Program-made: the position numbers and the translations under genes | Part shown: positions 19,395 to 29,181 of the stretch, piece by piece | Layout: each line of letters starts with the position of its first letter | How positions within the stretch are numbered: the first letter of the stretch is position 1 | Notes under the pieces: model-generated | Databases searched by the model: none | What the model saw: the letters and a program-made list of their open reading frames with translations, nothing else | What the model was told of the DNA's origin: nothing | NCBI RefSeq assembly: GCF_030068505.1 | Contig: NZ_JAQOSO010000119.1 | Location: 22,651 to 86,650 of the forward strand | DNA: 64,000 bases | From: Roseofilum capinflatum BLCC-M114 | GTDB taxonomy: Bacteria; Cyanobacteriota; Cyanobacteriia; Cyanobacteriales; Desertifilaceae | Reading direction: 5' to 3'

Positions 19395-19856
19395 TCAAGA
19401 AAAATCGGCTGGTTTCTGTTCCTGTTGGAGATGATTGAATAAATAGAAAAATACCAGTAAATTTAATCCCAAAACAATTCCATGATTGGCTGAAGGATGG
19501 TGGATAAAATTCCAAGTTTCCACGGGTAAGGGTAATCCGGCTAATAGAGTGACTAGGAAATTTCCCCAGGATTTTCCGTACCATAACCCTAGGGTAGCCG
19601 CTCCTAATCCTAGGGCATAAATACTGGCAATTTTGGCAATCAATTGCAGTCCTGAAACTTGATGATGAAGGAGAGCATTGAGTATCCATTCAATGGTGCT
19701 GTATTCTCCATTAACTAAATAGTCTTCTGACCACTGTACGATCGCCTCATAATTTCGCCAACTCCAAGCCGAGGCGATCGCTAACACGGCCATCACCACA
19801 GCCAAAAAACCTTTATACACAACCACCAACTTTAAGCCTAAAGAACGTTCTTCCAT
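19395..19856 (-). CDS. DUF2127-like integral membrane protein
   Basis: About 153 residues from the ATG of MEERSLGLKLVVVYKG. Four hydrophobic segments are visible: about 8-30, 60-80, 80-105 and 120-140. Features such as GLKLVVVYKGFLAVV near the start and YGKSWGNFLVTLLAGLPLPVE in the middle fit the DUF2127 family of small predicted membrane proteins. An ATG five codons upstream (19871) is possible. The function is unknown. It is convergent with the IS110 remnant and next to the P450 gene on the same strand. Confidence 0.75.
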   Translation of the reverse strand: MEERSLGLKLVVVYKGFLAVVMAVLAIASAWSWRNYEAIVQWSEDYLVNGEYSTIEWILNALLHHQVSGLQLIAKIASIYALGLGAATLGLWYGKSWGNFLVTLLAGLPLPVETWNFIHHPSANHGIVLGLNLLVFFYLFNHLQQEQKPADFS

Positions 19857-19906
19857 CTGCGATCGCCTCAATTTTGCATACTACCCCATAGAGATTGGGA
19901 GGGGAG

Positions 19907-21241
19907 CTAACCTACATTAGCAGTAAATTTTACCTTTAAACCGTCTCGTGGGTGGGGAGTGGGTATGGTCAACAAGGTTAAATCTTGTTCGGGTAACAAT
20001 TCCCACAGATAACCTCGGAGTAATAGGGCGGCGAAAATCCTCATTTCCAAGCGGGCAAACTCTTTACCGAGACATTCGCGCATACCACCACCAAAGGGAA
20101 CGTAACTGAACCGTTGTTGTTTGTCTACTGCACCCTCACCCAGAAAGCGATCGGGGTTGAACGCTTCGTGGTATGGATAAACCCTTTCATCTTGATGGGT
20201 TTTACTGATGTTGTATTGGGTTGCCCAACCCTTGGGAAGGGTATAGCCGGCATATTCGCACTCTTGTATAATTTCACGGAACCCGCCACCGACTGGAGGG
20301 GTGATTCGCAAAACCTCTTTGAGAACGGCATCCAAATAGGTCATTTGTTTTAACTGTTCCAGGGATAGGGGTTCGGAGCTAGGAAACTGTTGCTGTTCTT
20401 GGCGAGCGCGGGTAGCAATATCTGGATGTTGGGCCATTAATAAACAAAAAGAGGCGATCGCCGAAGTCAAGGTCTCGTGGCCAGCAAACAACAGTAACAA
20501 AATCTGATCCTTGAGTTCCTCCAAAGGCAGAGCATTGCCGTCCTCATCTCGCGCTTGCAACAAGATCCCCAAAGCATCCTCCCCTGGGTCTTGGGCTTGT
20601 TGTCGCCGCACAATGATTTTTTCCATCTCTGCTAACAACTGCTGGCGACAGCGCAACGCTTTACGGAATGGAGTTCCGGGTAAAGGTAGGGCAATGGTAA
20701 ACAAACCCGCCACCCAATTTTCAAAAAGTTCAATTAAGGGCGTATCCGAACCCCCTTCGCTCCCCACTAATAACCGACTAGCAATCTCAAAGGTATAATT
20801 TCTCAATTCTGGATACCAAGTTAGGGTTCCCATCCCCTGCCACTTCTGCAAATACCTAGCGGTTATCTCCTCCATCGCTGGTAGATAACCCACCAAAGCG
20901 CGGGGTTGAAAGGCTTGGGCCATTAATTTACGCCGTTGCTGGTGGAAAGTTCCCGTTTGAGTTGCCAGGGATGCCGGGCCTAGGAGGATGCGAGTGCTTT
21001 TCGGCCAGGTAGCGGCAAAATATTTGTTTTCGTTGGCAAACAGGAATTGATTGGCTTCTGGCCCAGTCATGATTACGGTGGGACGGCCAAAAATGTTGGT
21101 TTTGAAAACTGGGCCGTATTTTTTCTCTCGCTTTTCGGCAAATTGGCCATCCCGGAGAAAGGCGATCGTTTCGCCAATAATAGGCAAGCCGAGGCTCCCT
21201 GGAGGCAAAGGTAAAGAAGGTTTAACGTTGCTTGTCGTCAT
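19907..21241 (-). CDS. Cytochrome P450, CYP120-like
   Basis: The 444-residue product carries the proline-rich start (LPLPPGSLGLPIIGETI), the I-helix motif LLLFAGHETLTSAI, the K-helix ExxR (KEVLR), and the heme loop FGGGMRECLGKEFA with C390 as axial ligand. Length and N-terminus closely resemble Synechocystis CYP120A1, which hydroxylates retinoids. A retinoid or apocarotenoid substrate is inferred from that resemblance. The protein has no N-terminal membrane anchor. Electron partners (ferredoxin, reductase) are not encoded nearby. Confidence 0.92.
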   Translation of the reverse strand: MTTSNVKPSLPLPPGSLGLPIIGETIAFLRDGQFAEKREKKYGPVFKTNIFGRPTVIMTGPEANQFLFANENKYFAATWPKSTRILLGPASLATQTGTFHQQRRKLMAQAFQPRALVGYLPAMEEITARYLQKWQGMGTLTWYPELRNYTFEIASRLLVGSEGGSDTPLIELFENWVAGLFTIALPLPGTPFRKALRCRQQLLAEMEKIIVRRQQAQDPGEDALGILLQARDEDGNALPLEELKDQILLLLFAGHETLTSAIASFCLLMAQHPDIATRARQEQQQFPSSEPLSLEQLKQMTYLDAVLKEVLRITPPVGGGFREIIQECEYAGYTLPKGWATQYNISKTHQDERVYPYHEAFNPDRFLGEGAVDKQQRFSYVPFGGGMRECLGKEFARLEMRIFAALLLRGYLWELLPEQDLTLLTIPTPHPRDGLKVKFTANVG

Positions 21242-21815
21242 AGGTCTTGAGTAATAGGAGTAAAGCGATCAACCGCCGTTAACTCCTATTGTGGATCACT
21301 ATCATTCAAATTCTACAAGCAGACCCTGCCCACTGTTAAGTAATAATTGGAACTATTTATTATATTTTGAAATCTGGCCAGCAGAGCGCTTTTCGTGTCC
21401 GTGAAGCGGAAAGGAACCAGAGATTGAAAGCAGCATACCTCATGAAGAAAGTAAAGCGCTGTATTAGAAGCATTGGTTGAAATCCTGTTAGAGGATATCA
21501 ATCTTGAATTGACAGTAGAGGCATAAGTTTGATAGACTTAGCACCTAAACTTTGTTAGAAAGGAGAATGTTGGCACCCTGAATAGAAAAAGCCCAAACAG
21601 ACCGATAGCCCTTAATTGCGATAACACTTCACTTAGGTAAATTTCTGTTCCCTGCTATACAAAACACTGGGTTAGCCATCGTCAATATAGAAACCACCAG
21701 ATTTTCAACCATTAAAATACACTATGATAACTGGGTTAGAATCACTGAAATTAATGTTGCAAGTCCATCCATCTCTAGAATCCTTGCTTTCCATCTCCAT
21801 TTTTAATCTTGAAGA
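21242..21815. other. 574-base intergenic region
   Basis: This divergent region between the P450 and MscS genes contains a TTCCGCTTCACGGACACG-like unit (about 21395-21412, reverse sense). No repeat cluster or convincing ORF was seen. An ATG at 21754 opens a frame that would join the MscS frame if the poly-G tract at 21818-21825 were one base longer. Confidence 0.5.
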
Positions 21816-23411
21816 ATGGGGGGGGTCTTTAGCAACTGGCTTGTCGATTTAGCTTTCGCTTTCGTGGCTTATATAGCCATTTTTGTTGTACTGAACTGGT
21901 TCTTTCGGAGGTTTGATAATCAGGTTGCCATTTTAACTCTGAGCGTCGCCAAAATTCAGATCATTGTTGTTTTTGCAATAGTGAGCTTGAAAAATGCCTT
22001 AGCCAATTTTGAAGGCTGGGAATTGCTTGGACTCATTCAGAAGATATTAACCGGGCTGCTAATATTAGCCATCAGTTATCTCATCGCTCAACTATTTACA
22101 GAAGTTCTAGCCTACTACCTAAAAAAGTATGCTGAAAAAAGTGAAGCCACCTGGGATGATGTCTTAGTTCCTCTGTTAGAAAATACTCTACCGGTAATTA
22201 TTTATCTATTGGGTATTTTCTTTTTCTTGCAAGCTGTGGGAATTGACCTAACTGGTCTTGCTGTTCTATTCGGTGCTGTGAGCTTCGGTATCAGTTATAG
22301 TCTTAAGGATATCTTACAGAACTTTTTTAGTAGTTTAGTCTTACTGGTAGATACTCCTTTCCAATACGGAGATGTGATTCAACTCGGTACAGGTGAGCTG
22401 GCTGTCATTAAAAATATTGGCATTCGATTAACTAAGTTGTATTTAATCGATACTAACTGCGAAAAATTCATTCCCAATGGTAAGTTACAAAATGACGAAA
22501 TAACAAACTTGAGTCGTCCAACTCATAACTATTACTACACAATTAGTGTGCCATTTCGAGGGGATATCGATCCCATTCAATCGATTAAGATTATTGAGGA
22601 AGTGATTATTAGTCATCCGGATACCTTGGGTGATATTAGTAAGAAGCTAGAAGCCATCGATGTCTTCTATCGACCTAAAGATAAATTAATTGAGTTAAAG
22701 GATGGACAAATCTCTAAACTCGAAGGGGGGCGGTTGCGTCTACAGACTGAGTTAAAACTCAACCAAACCATAGATAAAATAAACCAATTAATCAGTGATT
22801 TGTGTGAAAAAATTCAGGTGTTGGAAAAGAATGGATTAGATGTGACTGAAGCCAGAAAGATTCAAGGATATTACCTGGACATCGTGAGATTAACTGGGTT
22901 AGAAATGGTCACCGATCGCCAAGGTCGTCGAAAATCCCTATCGCTACATGAACCCGAAAAGGTAGATGAAAACACAATGATTCCTCTGCTGAGAGCCTGG
23001 TATAAAATCTGGTCAAGAGATCCGGATCTAACCTTTGAAGATGCAGAAATCTTGGAAGAAGAATGGGAACGGCGGATAACTTTCTTGCAACTGAGAATGA
23101 ACAATCTCCTGAAAAAAATTAGTAATGCGGGTAAGGGTGGAGTCAACGAAACCAAGCTAGATGACTACCTGGACAATTTTGCTGCTTGGCTGAAAGAAAA
23201 TTTCAAAAATACCAATACTTTGTGGCAAGAGCCAAAAATTTGGGTTAGCAACCTGAATTTAGGAGGGGGCGGTAGCACTGGCAATGAGCTGATGGTGAAG
23301 TTTTTTGTTGATAACATTAAGCTTGAGCAATGCCAGCGCGGTTATCGTGTGAGGAGCGAAGTTCAAGGGGAGATTATGAGGAGACTCAGACAATCTTATC
23401 TGTACAGGTAA
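21816..23411 (+). CDS. MscS-family mechanosensitive channel protein
   Basis: The 531-residue product has several N-terminal membrane helices (about 5-25, 40-60, 70-95, 110-135 and the pore-lining TM3 near 140-165). The MscS core FGAVSFGISYSLKDILQNFF leads into the beta domain with DTPFQYGDVIQLG and the IGIRLTKLYLIDTN strand. Long charged helical segments (about 270-470) interrupt the C-terminal part, and a final alpha/beta block ends at VRSEVQGEIMRRLRQ. It gates in response to membrane tension. The start codon sits directly before a run of eight G, see finding. Confidence 0.9.
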   Translation: MGGVFSNWLVDLAFAFVAYIAIFVVLNWFFRRFDNQVAILTLSVAKIQIIVVFAIVSLKNALANFEGWELLGLIQKILTGLLILAISYLIAQLFTEVLAYYLKKYAEKSEATWDDVLVPLLENTLPVIIYLLGIFFFLQAVGIDLTGLAVLFGAVSFGISYSLKDILQNFFSSLVLLVDTPFQYGDVIQLGTGELAVIKNIGIRLTKLYLIDTNCEKFIPNGKLQNDEITNLSRPTHNYYYTISVPFRGDIDPIQSIKIIEEVIISHPDTLGDISKKLEAIDVFYRPKDKLIELKDGQISKLEGGRLRLQTELKLNQTIDKINQLISDLCEKIQVLEKNGLDVTEARKIQGYYLDIVRLTGLEMVTDRQGRRKSLSLHEPEKVDENTMIPLLRAWYKIWSRDPDLTFEDAEILEEEWERRITFLQLRMNNLLKKISNAGKGGVNETKLDDYLDNFAAWLKENFKNTNTLWQEPKIWVSNLNLGGGGSTGNELMVKFFVDNIKLEQCQRGYRVRSEVQGEIMRRLRQSYLYR

Positions 23412-23825
23412 ATGGTATCAAAACCGCGATGGGAACGGGTCGTCGTGTCGCTAGTCTGCTCCGAACGTTAAGCTAAAGTGAGGAAATAGTAGGAAAGCTC
23501 AATGTTCTTTTCCTTATTCTTCAAGATCGAGATAATGAGGCTGTTAGGAGGATTGAAGCTCTAATTAAACCTTATACAGGTAAGTTAAGCCACGATCGCA
23601 TTGAATGAATTGATGGCTGCTGAATCCTGTAGAGGCGTGTCGATTTTTGTATAAAGAGATAACCAGTACAGGCCTGTTCCCATTCCCTTCTGTCTTCTCA
23701 CGGTTCGTGATACAGACTCAGGTTAGACTAAGAGCCGGAGTGTCTGGTTGTGAATCGGATATAGAAGGGTTAACCTTTCTATTGACTGCCCTCTGATGCT
23801 CTCTTGAACCTGAATCTTCAAGCCT
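23412..23825. other. 414-base intergenic region
   Basis: No clear gene was seen. A short frame around 23505-23610 reads VLFLILQDRDNEAVRRIEAL and stops; it is too short to identify. Nothing else is recognised before the yvcK start. Confidence 0.4.
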
Positions 23826-25202
23826 ATGTCCTTTAGTCTGCTCAAGCGACTGCGAAAAAATTATCATACCCAAGCTGTTGGCCGACGCGGGGGCAAATCT
23901 TCGCGTTTGAGTCAGTGGTTTAAGTGGCTCTCCCCTGGATTGTTTGTGAAGCGTTGGATGGTGATTAGCGCTGGGGGAATGATTCTGGCGGCGTTTGGAT
24001 TAGCCATTTGGACGAAGATGACTCCGGTTTTCTATTTACTGAGATTAACGGAGGCGGTATTAAGCGGTTTGGCTCAGTTGGTTCCGAATACGATTAGCGG
24101 GCCGTTGGTGGTCATTGGCGGTATTCTACTGATTTTGTGGGGCCAAAGTCAAACGGTTAATTCGATTAGTCAGGTGCTGATGCCGCCTGGGGATGAGGAG
24201 TTGGTGGATCGGTTGATGAACCATCGTCGGCTGCATCGGGGGCCGAAAATTGTGGCGCTGGGAGGGGGAACGGGGTTATCGACGCTGTTGCGGGGGTTGA
24301 AGCTCTATAGTGCGAATATTACGGCGATTGTGACGGTGGCGGATGATGGGGGGTCTTCGGGACGGTTGCGGCGGGAGTTGGGGGTGCAGCCGCCTGGGGA
24401 TATTCGCAATTGTTTGGCGGCTTTGGGGGATGAGGAGAAGTTGTTGACGGAGTTGTTTCAATATCGGTTTAAGACGGGGGATGGGTTAGCGGGCCATAGT
24501 TTTGGTAATTTGTTTCTGACGGCGATGAGTGAGGTGACGGGGGATTTGGAGCAGGCGATCGCCGCGAGTTCCCATGTTTTGGCGGTGCGGGGTCAGGTGT
24601 TACCGGCGACCCTAGAGGATGTGTATTTATGGGCGCAAATGGATGATGGCCGCCGGATTGAGGGGGAATCGCGGATTCCGGAGGCGCGGGGAAAAATTAT
24701 GCAGATTGGCTGTGTTCCGGAGTCTCCGACCGCTTTACCGGCGGCGATCGCCGCGATTGAGGAAGCCGATTATATTATTATCGGGCCGGGAAGTCTCTAC
24801 ACGAGCGTGATTCCCAATTTGTTAGTGCCGGAAATTGTGGAGGCGATCGCCAAAAAACGAGTTCCCCGGATTTATGTCTGCAATATTATGACGGAACCGG
24901 GAGAGACGGATGGCTATACGGTTTCCGATCATATTCGGGCGATCGAACAAGTGGTGAAGAGGCGGATTTTTGATGCAGTTTTAGTACATAAACGCCCCCC
25001 TTCGGAAGCGGCGCTGATGCGATACGCTAAACAAGGTTCCCATCCCGTATTTTTAGACCGAGAAAATGTAGCCCAGTTAGGCTATCGAATGGTGATGAGT
25101 AATGTCATGGATGAAGACGCGATCGCCCATAAAGTACGTCATAATTCCCATCAATTAGCCAAGGTCTTGTTACGTTGGTATAGTCGCATCCGGGGCTTGT
25201 GA
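23826..25202 (+). CDS. yvcK: YvcK/CofD-family gluconeogenesis factor
   Basis: The 458-residue product has an N-terminal extension with one or two hydrophobic segments (about 40-60, 80-108). The YvcK Rossmann-like core follows, with [37 protein letters not shown] and [12 protein letters not shown]. YvcK proteins bind UDP-sugars and are needed for growth on gluconeogenic carbon and for cell-wall homeostasis in Bacillus. The membrane-anchored N-terminus is a cyanobacterial feature. The common annotation as a 2-phospho-L-lactate transferase relative is by fold only. Confidence 0.92.
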   Translation: MSFSLLKRLRKNYHTQAVGRRGGKSSRLSQWFKWLSPGLFVKRWMVISAGGMILAAFGLAIWTKMTPVFYLLRLTEAVLSGLAQLVPNTISGPLVVIGGILLILWGQSQTVNSISQVLMPPGDEELVDRLMNHRRLHRGPKIVALGGGTGLSTLLRGLKLYSANITAIVTVADDGGSSGRLRRELGVQPPGDIRNCLAALGDEEKLLTELFQYRFKTGDGLAGHSFGNLFLTAMSEVTGDLEQAIAASSHVLAVRGQVLPATLEDVYLWAQMDDGRRIEGESRIPEARGKIMQIGCVPESPTALPAAIAAIEEADYIIIGPGSLYTSVIPNLLVPEIVEAIAKKRVPRIYVCNIMTEPGETDGYTVSDHIRAIEQVVKRRIFDAVLVHKRPPSEAALMRYAKQGSHPVFLDRENVAQLGYRMVMSNVMDEDAIAHKVRHNSHQLAKVLLRWYSRIRGL

Positions 25203-25279
25203 TTTCACCAGACGGCTTTAAGCGTAACTTGGTAGAATCAGAACAGGTGATCAAACCCGTCTTTAATTCTTCATTGACT

Positions 25280-25837
25280 ATGACTCAAACTCTGACTCCC
25301 TCACTCACCTTAGAGGACTTTTTAGAGCGTCCAGAAACCAAACCTGCTCTAGAATATATTAACGGAACTGTTGTTGAAAAAAACATGCCCCAAGGGGAAC
25401 ATAGTCGCTTACAATACAAACTCTGTTCGGCAATTAGCACAGTTGCAGAAACCGCTAAAGTGGCTTGTGCCTTCCCCGAACTGCGCTGTACCTTTGGAGG
25501 ACGTTCAATCGTTCCTGATATTTCCGTATTTCGCTGGGAAAGAATCCCCCGAACTGATACCGGAAAAATTGCCAATCGCTTTGAACTTTACCCGGATTGG
25601 GTCATTGAAATTTTATCCCCTAACCAAAGTAGCTCTCAGGCGTTAGATAAATTGTTGCAATGTTCCCAGGCAGGTACAAGTTTAGGATGGTTGATTAATC
25701 CTACAGAAGAAAGTATTTGGGTAATTAGAGAACATCAAAGGATTGATGTATTTACAGCCCATACTACTCTTCCAGTTTTAGAAGGGATCGAGCTACAGTT
25801 GACTGTGGATGAAATTCTCGGTTGGTTAATGATCTAA
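25280..25837 (+). CDS. Uma2-family endonuclease-like protein (DUF820)
   Basis: About 185 residues from the ATG of MTQTLTPSLTLEDFL; the frame opens earlier, at 25199, overlapping yvcK, but the N-terminal match supports 25280. The restriction-endonuclease-like core includes RPETKPALEYINGTVVEK, SIVPDISVFRWER and LYPDWVIEILSPNQSSSQ. These correspond to the PD-(D/E)XK positions of the very abundant cyanobacterial Uma2 family. The biological role is unknown. It converges on sppA with an 18-base gap. Confidence 0.9.
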   Translation: MTQTLTPSLTLEDFLERPETKPALEYINGTVVEKNMPQGEHSRLQYKLCSAISTVAETAKVACAFPELRCTFGGRSIVPDISVFRWERIPRTDTGKIANRFELYPDWVIEILSPNQSSSQALDKLLQCSQAGTSLGWLINPTEESIWVIREHQRIDVFTAHTTLPVLEGIELQLTVDEILGWLMI

Positions 25838-25855
25838 ACTCCCTGGATTCCTAGA

Positions 25856-27676
25856 CTATTCAATTTCTAAATAAAAGGGCATTCTAGTATACATTCCTAA
25901 AGGATCGTTGAGGGTCGTTAACTCATGGATTTCTGCTTTGAATTTCTCCACTTCTTCCATCAACCAATCCGAAGCTTGTGGAGTATGGCGAATACCAATG
26001 AGTTCCTCAATTAATCTCTGTTCTAAACTGCGGGTTTGGGGATATTCTTTGAGTTGCCAATCTTCTCCTAATTCGGCCATTTCTGCGGCTTTGGCGATCG
26101 CCGCTTCCAACCCTCCTAACTCATCAACTAAGTTAATCTCTTGGGCATCTTTTCCAGACCAAATCCGACCTTGGGCAATTTGATTGACTTGTGCCACAGT
26201 CAAATTACGGGAGTCCGCTACTTTTTGCAGAAAGTCCTGATAAATTTGATTCACATTGCGTTGATATAAACTGAGTTCAGCCGGGGTGCGAGGACGGAAA
26301 AGGCTTCCCAAATCTCCATAGGCTCCGGTTTTTACTACATCCCAAGTGATTCCATTTTCATTGGCGATTTGTTGTACATTGGGTAAAATACCAAACACGC
26401 CAATCGACCCGGTAATCGTATTCGATTCCGCTAAAATGCGATCGCTGGCTGTGGCGATCCAATAGCCTCCAGAAGCGGCATAATTCCCCATGGAGACAAT
26501 CACCGGTTTATTGGCAGCTTGAATTAACTCTAATTCCCGGCGAATCACCTCGGAAGCGGTGGCACTCCCTCCGGGACTGTTAATCCGCAAAACGATCGCC
26601 TTCACCTGATCGTCTAAGCGTAAATCGCGCAAAATCGACGCATAGCGATCGCCGCCAATTTCATTTTCTCCCACCCGTCCTTGGCCGTCCACAATCGAGC
26701 CTTCCGCATACACCAAAGCCACTTTTTGCTCCGAAGTCCGATCCACAGCCAAATCAATATCCTGGGGAATACTGGCATAGGTGGGAAAACTAATTTTGCG
26801 AAAGCTGTCCGCGTCTTCCTCACTTTCAGTTAACCCTTTAAGATCCTCAATCACCTGATCGTCAAACAGAATTTCATCCACTAACCCCTTCTGTTGGGCA
26901 TCATTAGCGAATAAAACGCCATTACTATTAGAGAGGACTTGAATTTGGGCAGGATTGATAGAGCGATCGCCGCTAATCTGGTCTCGAAAATCGCCCCAAA
27001 TCCCATCCAGCAACACCTGAAGTTGTTGGCGATTTTCCGCCGATAATTGGGTAGAAGTAAACGGTTCTACTGCCGACTTATACTTTCCAGCGCGAACCAC
27101 CTGAACCCCAACCCCATACTTTTGCAGCGCTCCCCCTAAAAACATCACCTCCGAACTCAAGCCATTTAACTCCAGATTGCCCATGGGATGAATAATCACG
27201 CGATCGGCCACCGAAGCCAAATAATACTCCTTTTTGCTCCAACTCAAATCGTAAGCAATAATCGGTTTGCCCGCTTCCCGAAACCGTTGCAGCGCCGCCC
27301 GAATTTCCCGCAAATTGCCCCAACCGATACCCACAGTGGTCTCGGTTCCTTGCAAATACAGCCCCACAATGCGCTCATCGGCGATCGCCCCCTCCAGCGC
27401 ATCCAGAAACTCCCGCAGGGTAATCGTCCGTTTCGTTGTCCCCGAAATCGCCTCATTAATCGCCGTTGTCGTCGTTGAACTCGGTTCCGTATCATTAATT
27501 CGCAGCCCCAAATCCAACACCAACATCGACCGATCCTTAACCTGGGGAGTCGTATCTTTAGCCGCCAAGCTGGCCAGTAACACAATAAATCCACCCATCC
27601 CCAGCATCACCAACAAGACCACACTCACCAATGTGCCGAGAATACTAGCAAACGTATATTTGAGGAATTGACGCAT
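25856..27676 (-). CDS. sppA: Signal peptide peptidase SppA, 67K type (S49)
   Basis: The 606-residue product is a membrane-anchored serine peptidase that digests cleaved signal peptides. In cyanobacteria it is also linked to light acclimation. One N-terminal membrane helix (about 12-37) precedes two tandem S49 domains. The C-terminal domain carries the nucleophile serine in NYAASGGYWIATASDR, followed by NTITGSIGVFGI. The N-terminal domain has DLSWSKKEYYLASVADRVI, whose lysine is the expected general base. The length is normal for the long form. Confidence 0.95.
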   Translation of the reverse strand: MRQFLKYTFASILGTLVSVVLLVMLGMGGFIVLLASLAAKDTTPQVKDRSMLVLDLGLRINDTEPSSTTTTAINEAISGTTKRTITLREFLDALEGAIADERIVGLYLQGTETTVGIGWGNLREIRAALQRFREAGKPIIAYDLSWSKKEYYLASVADRVIIHPMGNLELNGLSSEVMFLGGALQKYGVGVQVVRAGKYKSAVEPFTSTQLSAENRQQLQVLLDGIWGDFRDQISGDRSINPAQIQVLSNSNGVLFANDAQQKGLVDEILFDDQVIEDLKGLTESEEDADSFRKISFPTYASIPQDIDLAVDRTSEQKVALVYAEGSIVDGQGRVGENEIGGDRYASILRDLRLDDQVKAIVLRINSPGGSATASEVIRRELELIQAANKPVIVSMGNYAASGGYWIATASDRILAESNTITGSIGVFGILPNVQQIANENGITWDVVKTGAYGDLGSLFRPRTPAELSLYQRNVNQIYQDFLQKVADSRNLTVAQVNQIAQGRIWSGKDAQEINLVDELGGLEAAIAKAAEMAELGEDWQLKEYPQTRSLEQRLIEELIGIRHTPQASDWLMEEVEKFKAEIHELTTLNDPLGMYTRMPFYLEIE

Positions 27677-27726
27677 AATTCGAGACTCAACTGAGGGAGA
27701 GACCAGCTTACTGTACTAACCGATCA

Positions 27727-28776
27727 TCATGACATTTTTTGTAAACTCTGGGTGTATTTCAGGGTACTGAGATCCGGATGGCCGGTACAGAACAGCACGG
27801 TTTTCAGCTCTGCAATCAACACATCCGCCAACTCCCGTAACGCCTCTTCCCCTTGCTGGGCCGCTTGTAGAAAGGGCCAAGCCAACCCCACCAAATCAGC
27901 TCCCAAGGCGATCGCCTTTGCCCCATCTAACCCCGTCCTCAAACCTCCTGACGCAATCAATGGGAGCGATCTATTCATCTGCCGAATCTGCACCAAACAC
28001 TCAGCCGTCGGCATCCCCCAATCCCCAAACGTTTGCCCCAAACGGCGCTGGAGGCGATTTTCCGCCCGTTCGCTCTCCACCTTCGCCCAAGACGTTCCCC
28101 CCGCACCCGCCACATCAATCGCCTGTACCCCCACATCCAGCAACCGTTGAGCCGAACGAGCCGAAATCCCATTCCCCACCTCCTTCGCAATCACCGGCAC
28201 AGACAACTTCTCACACACCTGACCAATTTTCGGCAGCAAACCCTTAAAATTCTTATCCCCACGGGTTTGAATACATTCTTGCAACGGATTCAGATGCAAA
28301 ATCAGAGCATCCGCTTCCAACAACTCCACCACCCGTTGACACTGCTCCACCCCATAGCCATAGTTAAACTGCACCGCCCCCAAATTCGCCAATAAAACAA
28401 TATCCGGAGCCACTTTCCGCACCTGAAACGTATCCGCCACATCCGGCTGTTCCACCGCCACCCGTTGCGACCCCACCCCCATCGCCAAACCATACTCCTG
28501 AGCCAGAGCAGCCAACCGGAAATTCACCATTTTCGCTTGCTCCGTTCCCCCCGTCATCGAAGAGATCAGAAACGGAGACCCCAAAGATTTGCCCAGAAAC
28601 GAGGTCTTCACCTGGAGATCCTCATAATCTAAATCTGGCACACAATCATGAATAAACCGATACTGCTCTAATCCAGAAGTCGTGCGTCGGAATTGCACAT
28701 CATCTTCCAAACAGATCCGCAGATGATCGGCTTTGCGATTTTCGATATCAGTAGGAGCAGAAGCAGAAGTGACCAT
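27727..28776 (-). CDS. fni: Type 2 isopentenyl-diphosphate delta-isomerase
   Basis: The 349-residue FMN enzyme interconverts IPP and DMAPP. The family motifs [38 protein letters not shown] and [15 protein letters not shown]-like sequence are present, and [20 protein letters not shown] forms the phosphate/FMN-binding C-terminal loop. It complements the MEP pathway enzyme Dxs encoded at 47.9 kb. It is a single gene on the minus strand, 50 bases upstream of sppA in the same orientation, and could share transcription with it. Confidence 0.95.
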   Translation of the reverse strand: MVTSASAPTDIENRKADHLRICLEDDVQFRRTTSGLEQYRFIHDCVPDLDYEDLQVKTSFLGKSLGSPFLISSMTGGTEQAKMVNFRLAALAQEYGLAMGVGSQRVAVEQPDVADTFQVRKVAPDIVLLANLGAVQFNYGYGVEQCQRVVELLEADALILHLNPLQECIQTRGDKNFKGLLPKIGQVCEKLSVPVIAKEVGNGISARSAQRLLDVGVQAIDVAGAGGTSWAKVESERAENRLQRRLGQTFGDWGMPTAECLVQIRQMNRSLPLIASGGLRTGLDGAKAIALGADLVGLAWPFLQAAQQGEEALRELADVLIAELKTVLFCTGHPDLSTLKYTQSLQKMS

Positions 28777-29033
28777 AAATCTTGAACTGGGGGGTATTAT
28801 ACAGAGTCAGTTTATCCTTTTTGTTGGCCCATGGAAACGATCGGTTGAGACCCCACTCCGAGCTAATCTTGTAGCGTTTTTTAAAATACCCCTCTTAACT
28901 TGACTAAAAATCATCCAATATGGCCAGGTTTCCTCTGTGTCAAGAAAACGTTACTCAAATCAGACATTTTATAAAGTTTTATTACAATATCCGCGAATTT
29001 GCATAAAATCGCCCCAAAAAAACTGACTAACCT

Positions 29034-29153
29034 ATAGGAGGGTGGCTCTGTTTCCGGGAAAATCCCGACGGGAAATTACCCAGAAACCGAACCCTAATGC
29101 TCTCCTATGTCCATCCAGAGAGGGATTCTACTTGACTTAACCCCCTGCTCTGG
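29034..29153 (+). ncRNA. Possible structured leader of the PEP-CTERM gene
   Basis: By eye a nested fold is visible. P1 is a 7-bp stem (29034-29040 with 29102-29108, ATAGGAG/CTCCTAT). Inside it GTTTC (29050-29054) pairs with GAAAC (29083-29087), enclosing a 5-bp hairpin CGGGA/TCCCG (29055-29067) and a short GGG/CCC hairpin (29070-29081). A second hairpin follows (CCAGAG 29115-29120 with CTCTGG 29148-29153, extended by AGGG/CCCT). No known riboswitch consensus was matched. Confidence 0.35.
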
Positions 29154-29181
29154 AACTGAAAACGATTAGGAGAATAAATCC

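Noticed and set aside
21313-21501. 62-codon minus-strand ORF in the P450-MscS gap
   Set aside because: No Shine-Dalgarno, no similarity recognised; overlaps a repeat unit.
27267-27671. 134-codon frame opposite sppA
   Set aside because: Antisense of sppA; no independent start signal or domain.
29034-29110. Known riboswitch (c-di-AMP or cobalamin type) in the PEP-CTERM leader
   Set aside because: Shares only a few letters (CCGAACCC) with the c-di-AMP consensus; key conserved elements are absent.
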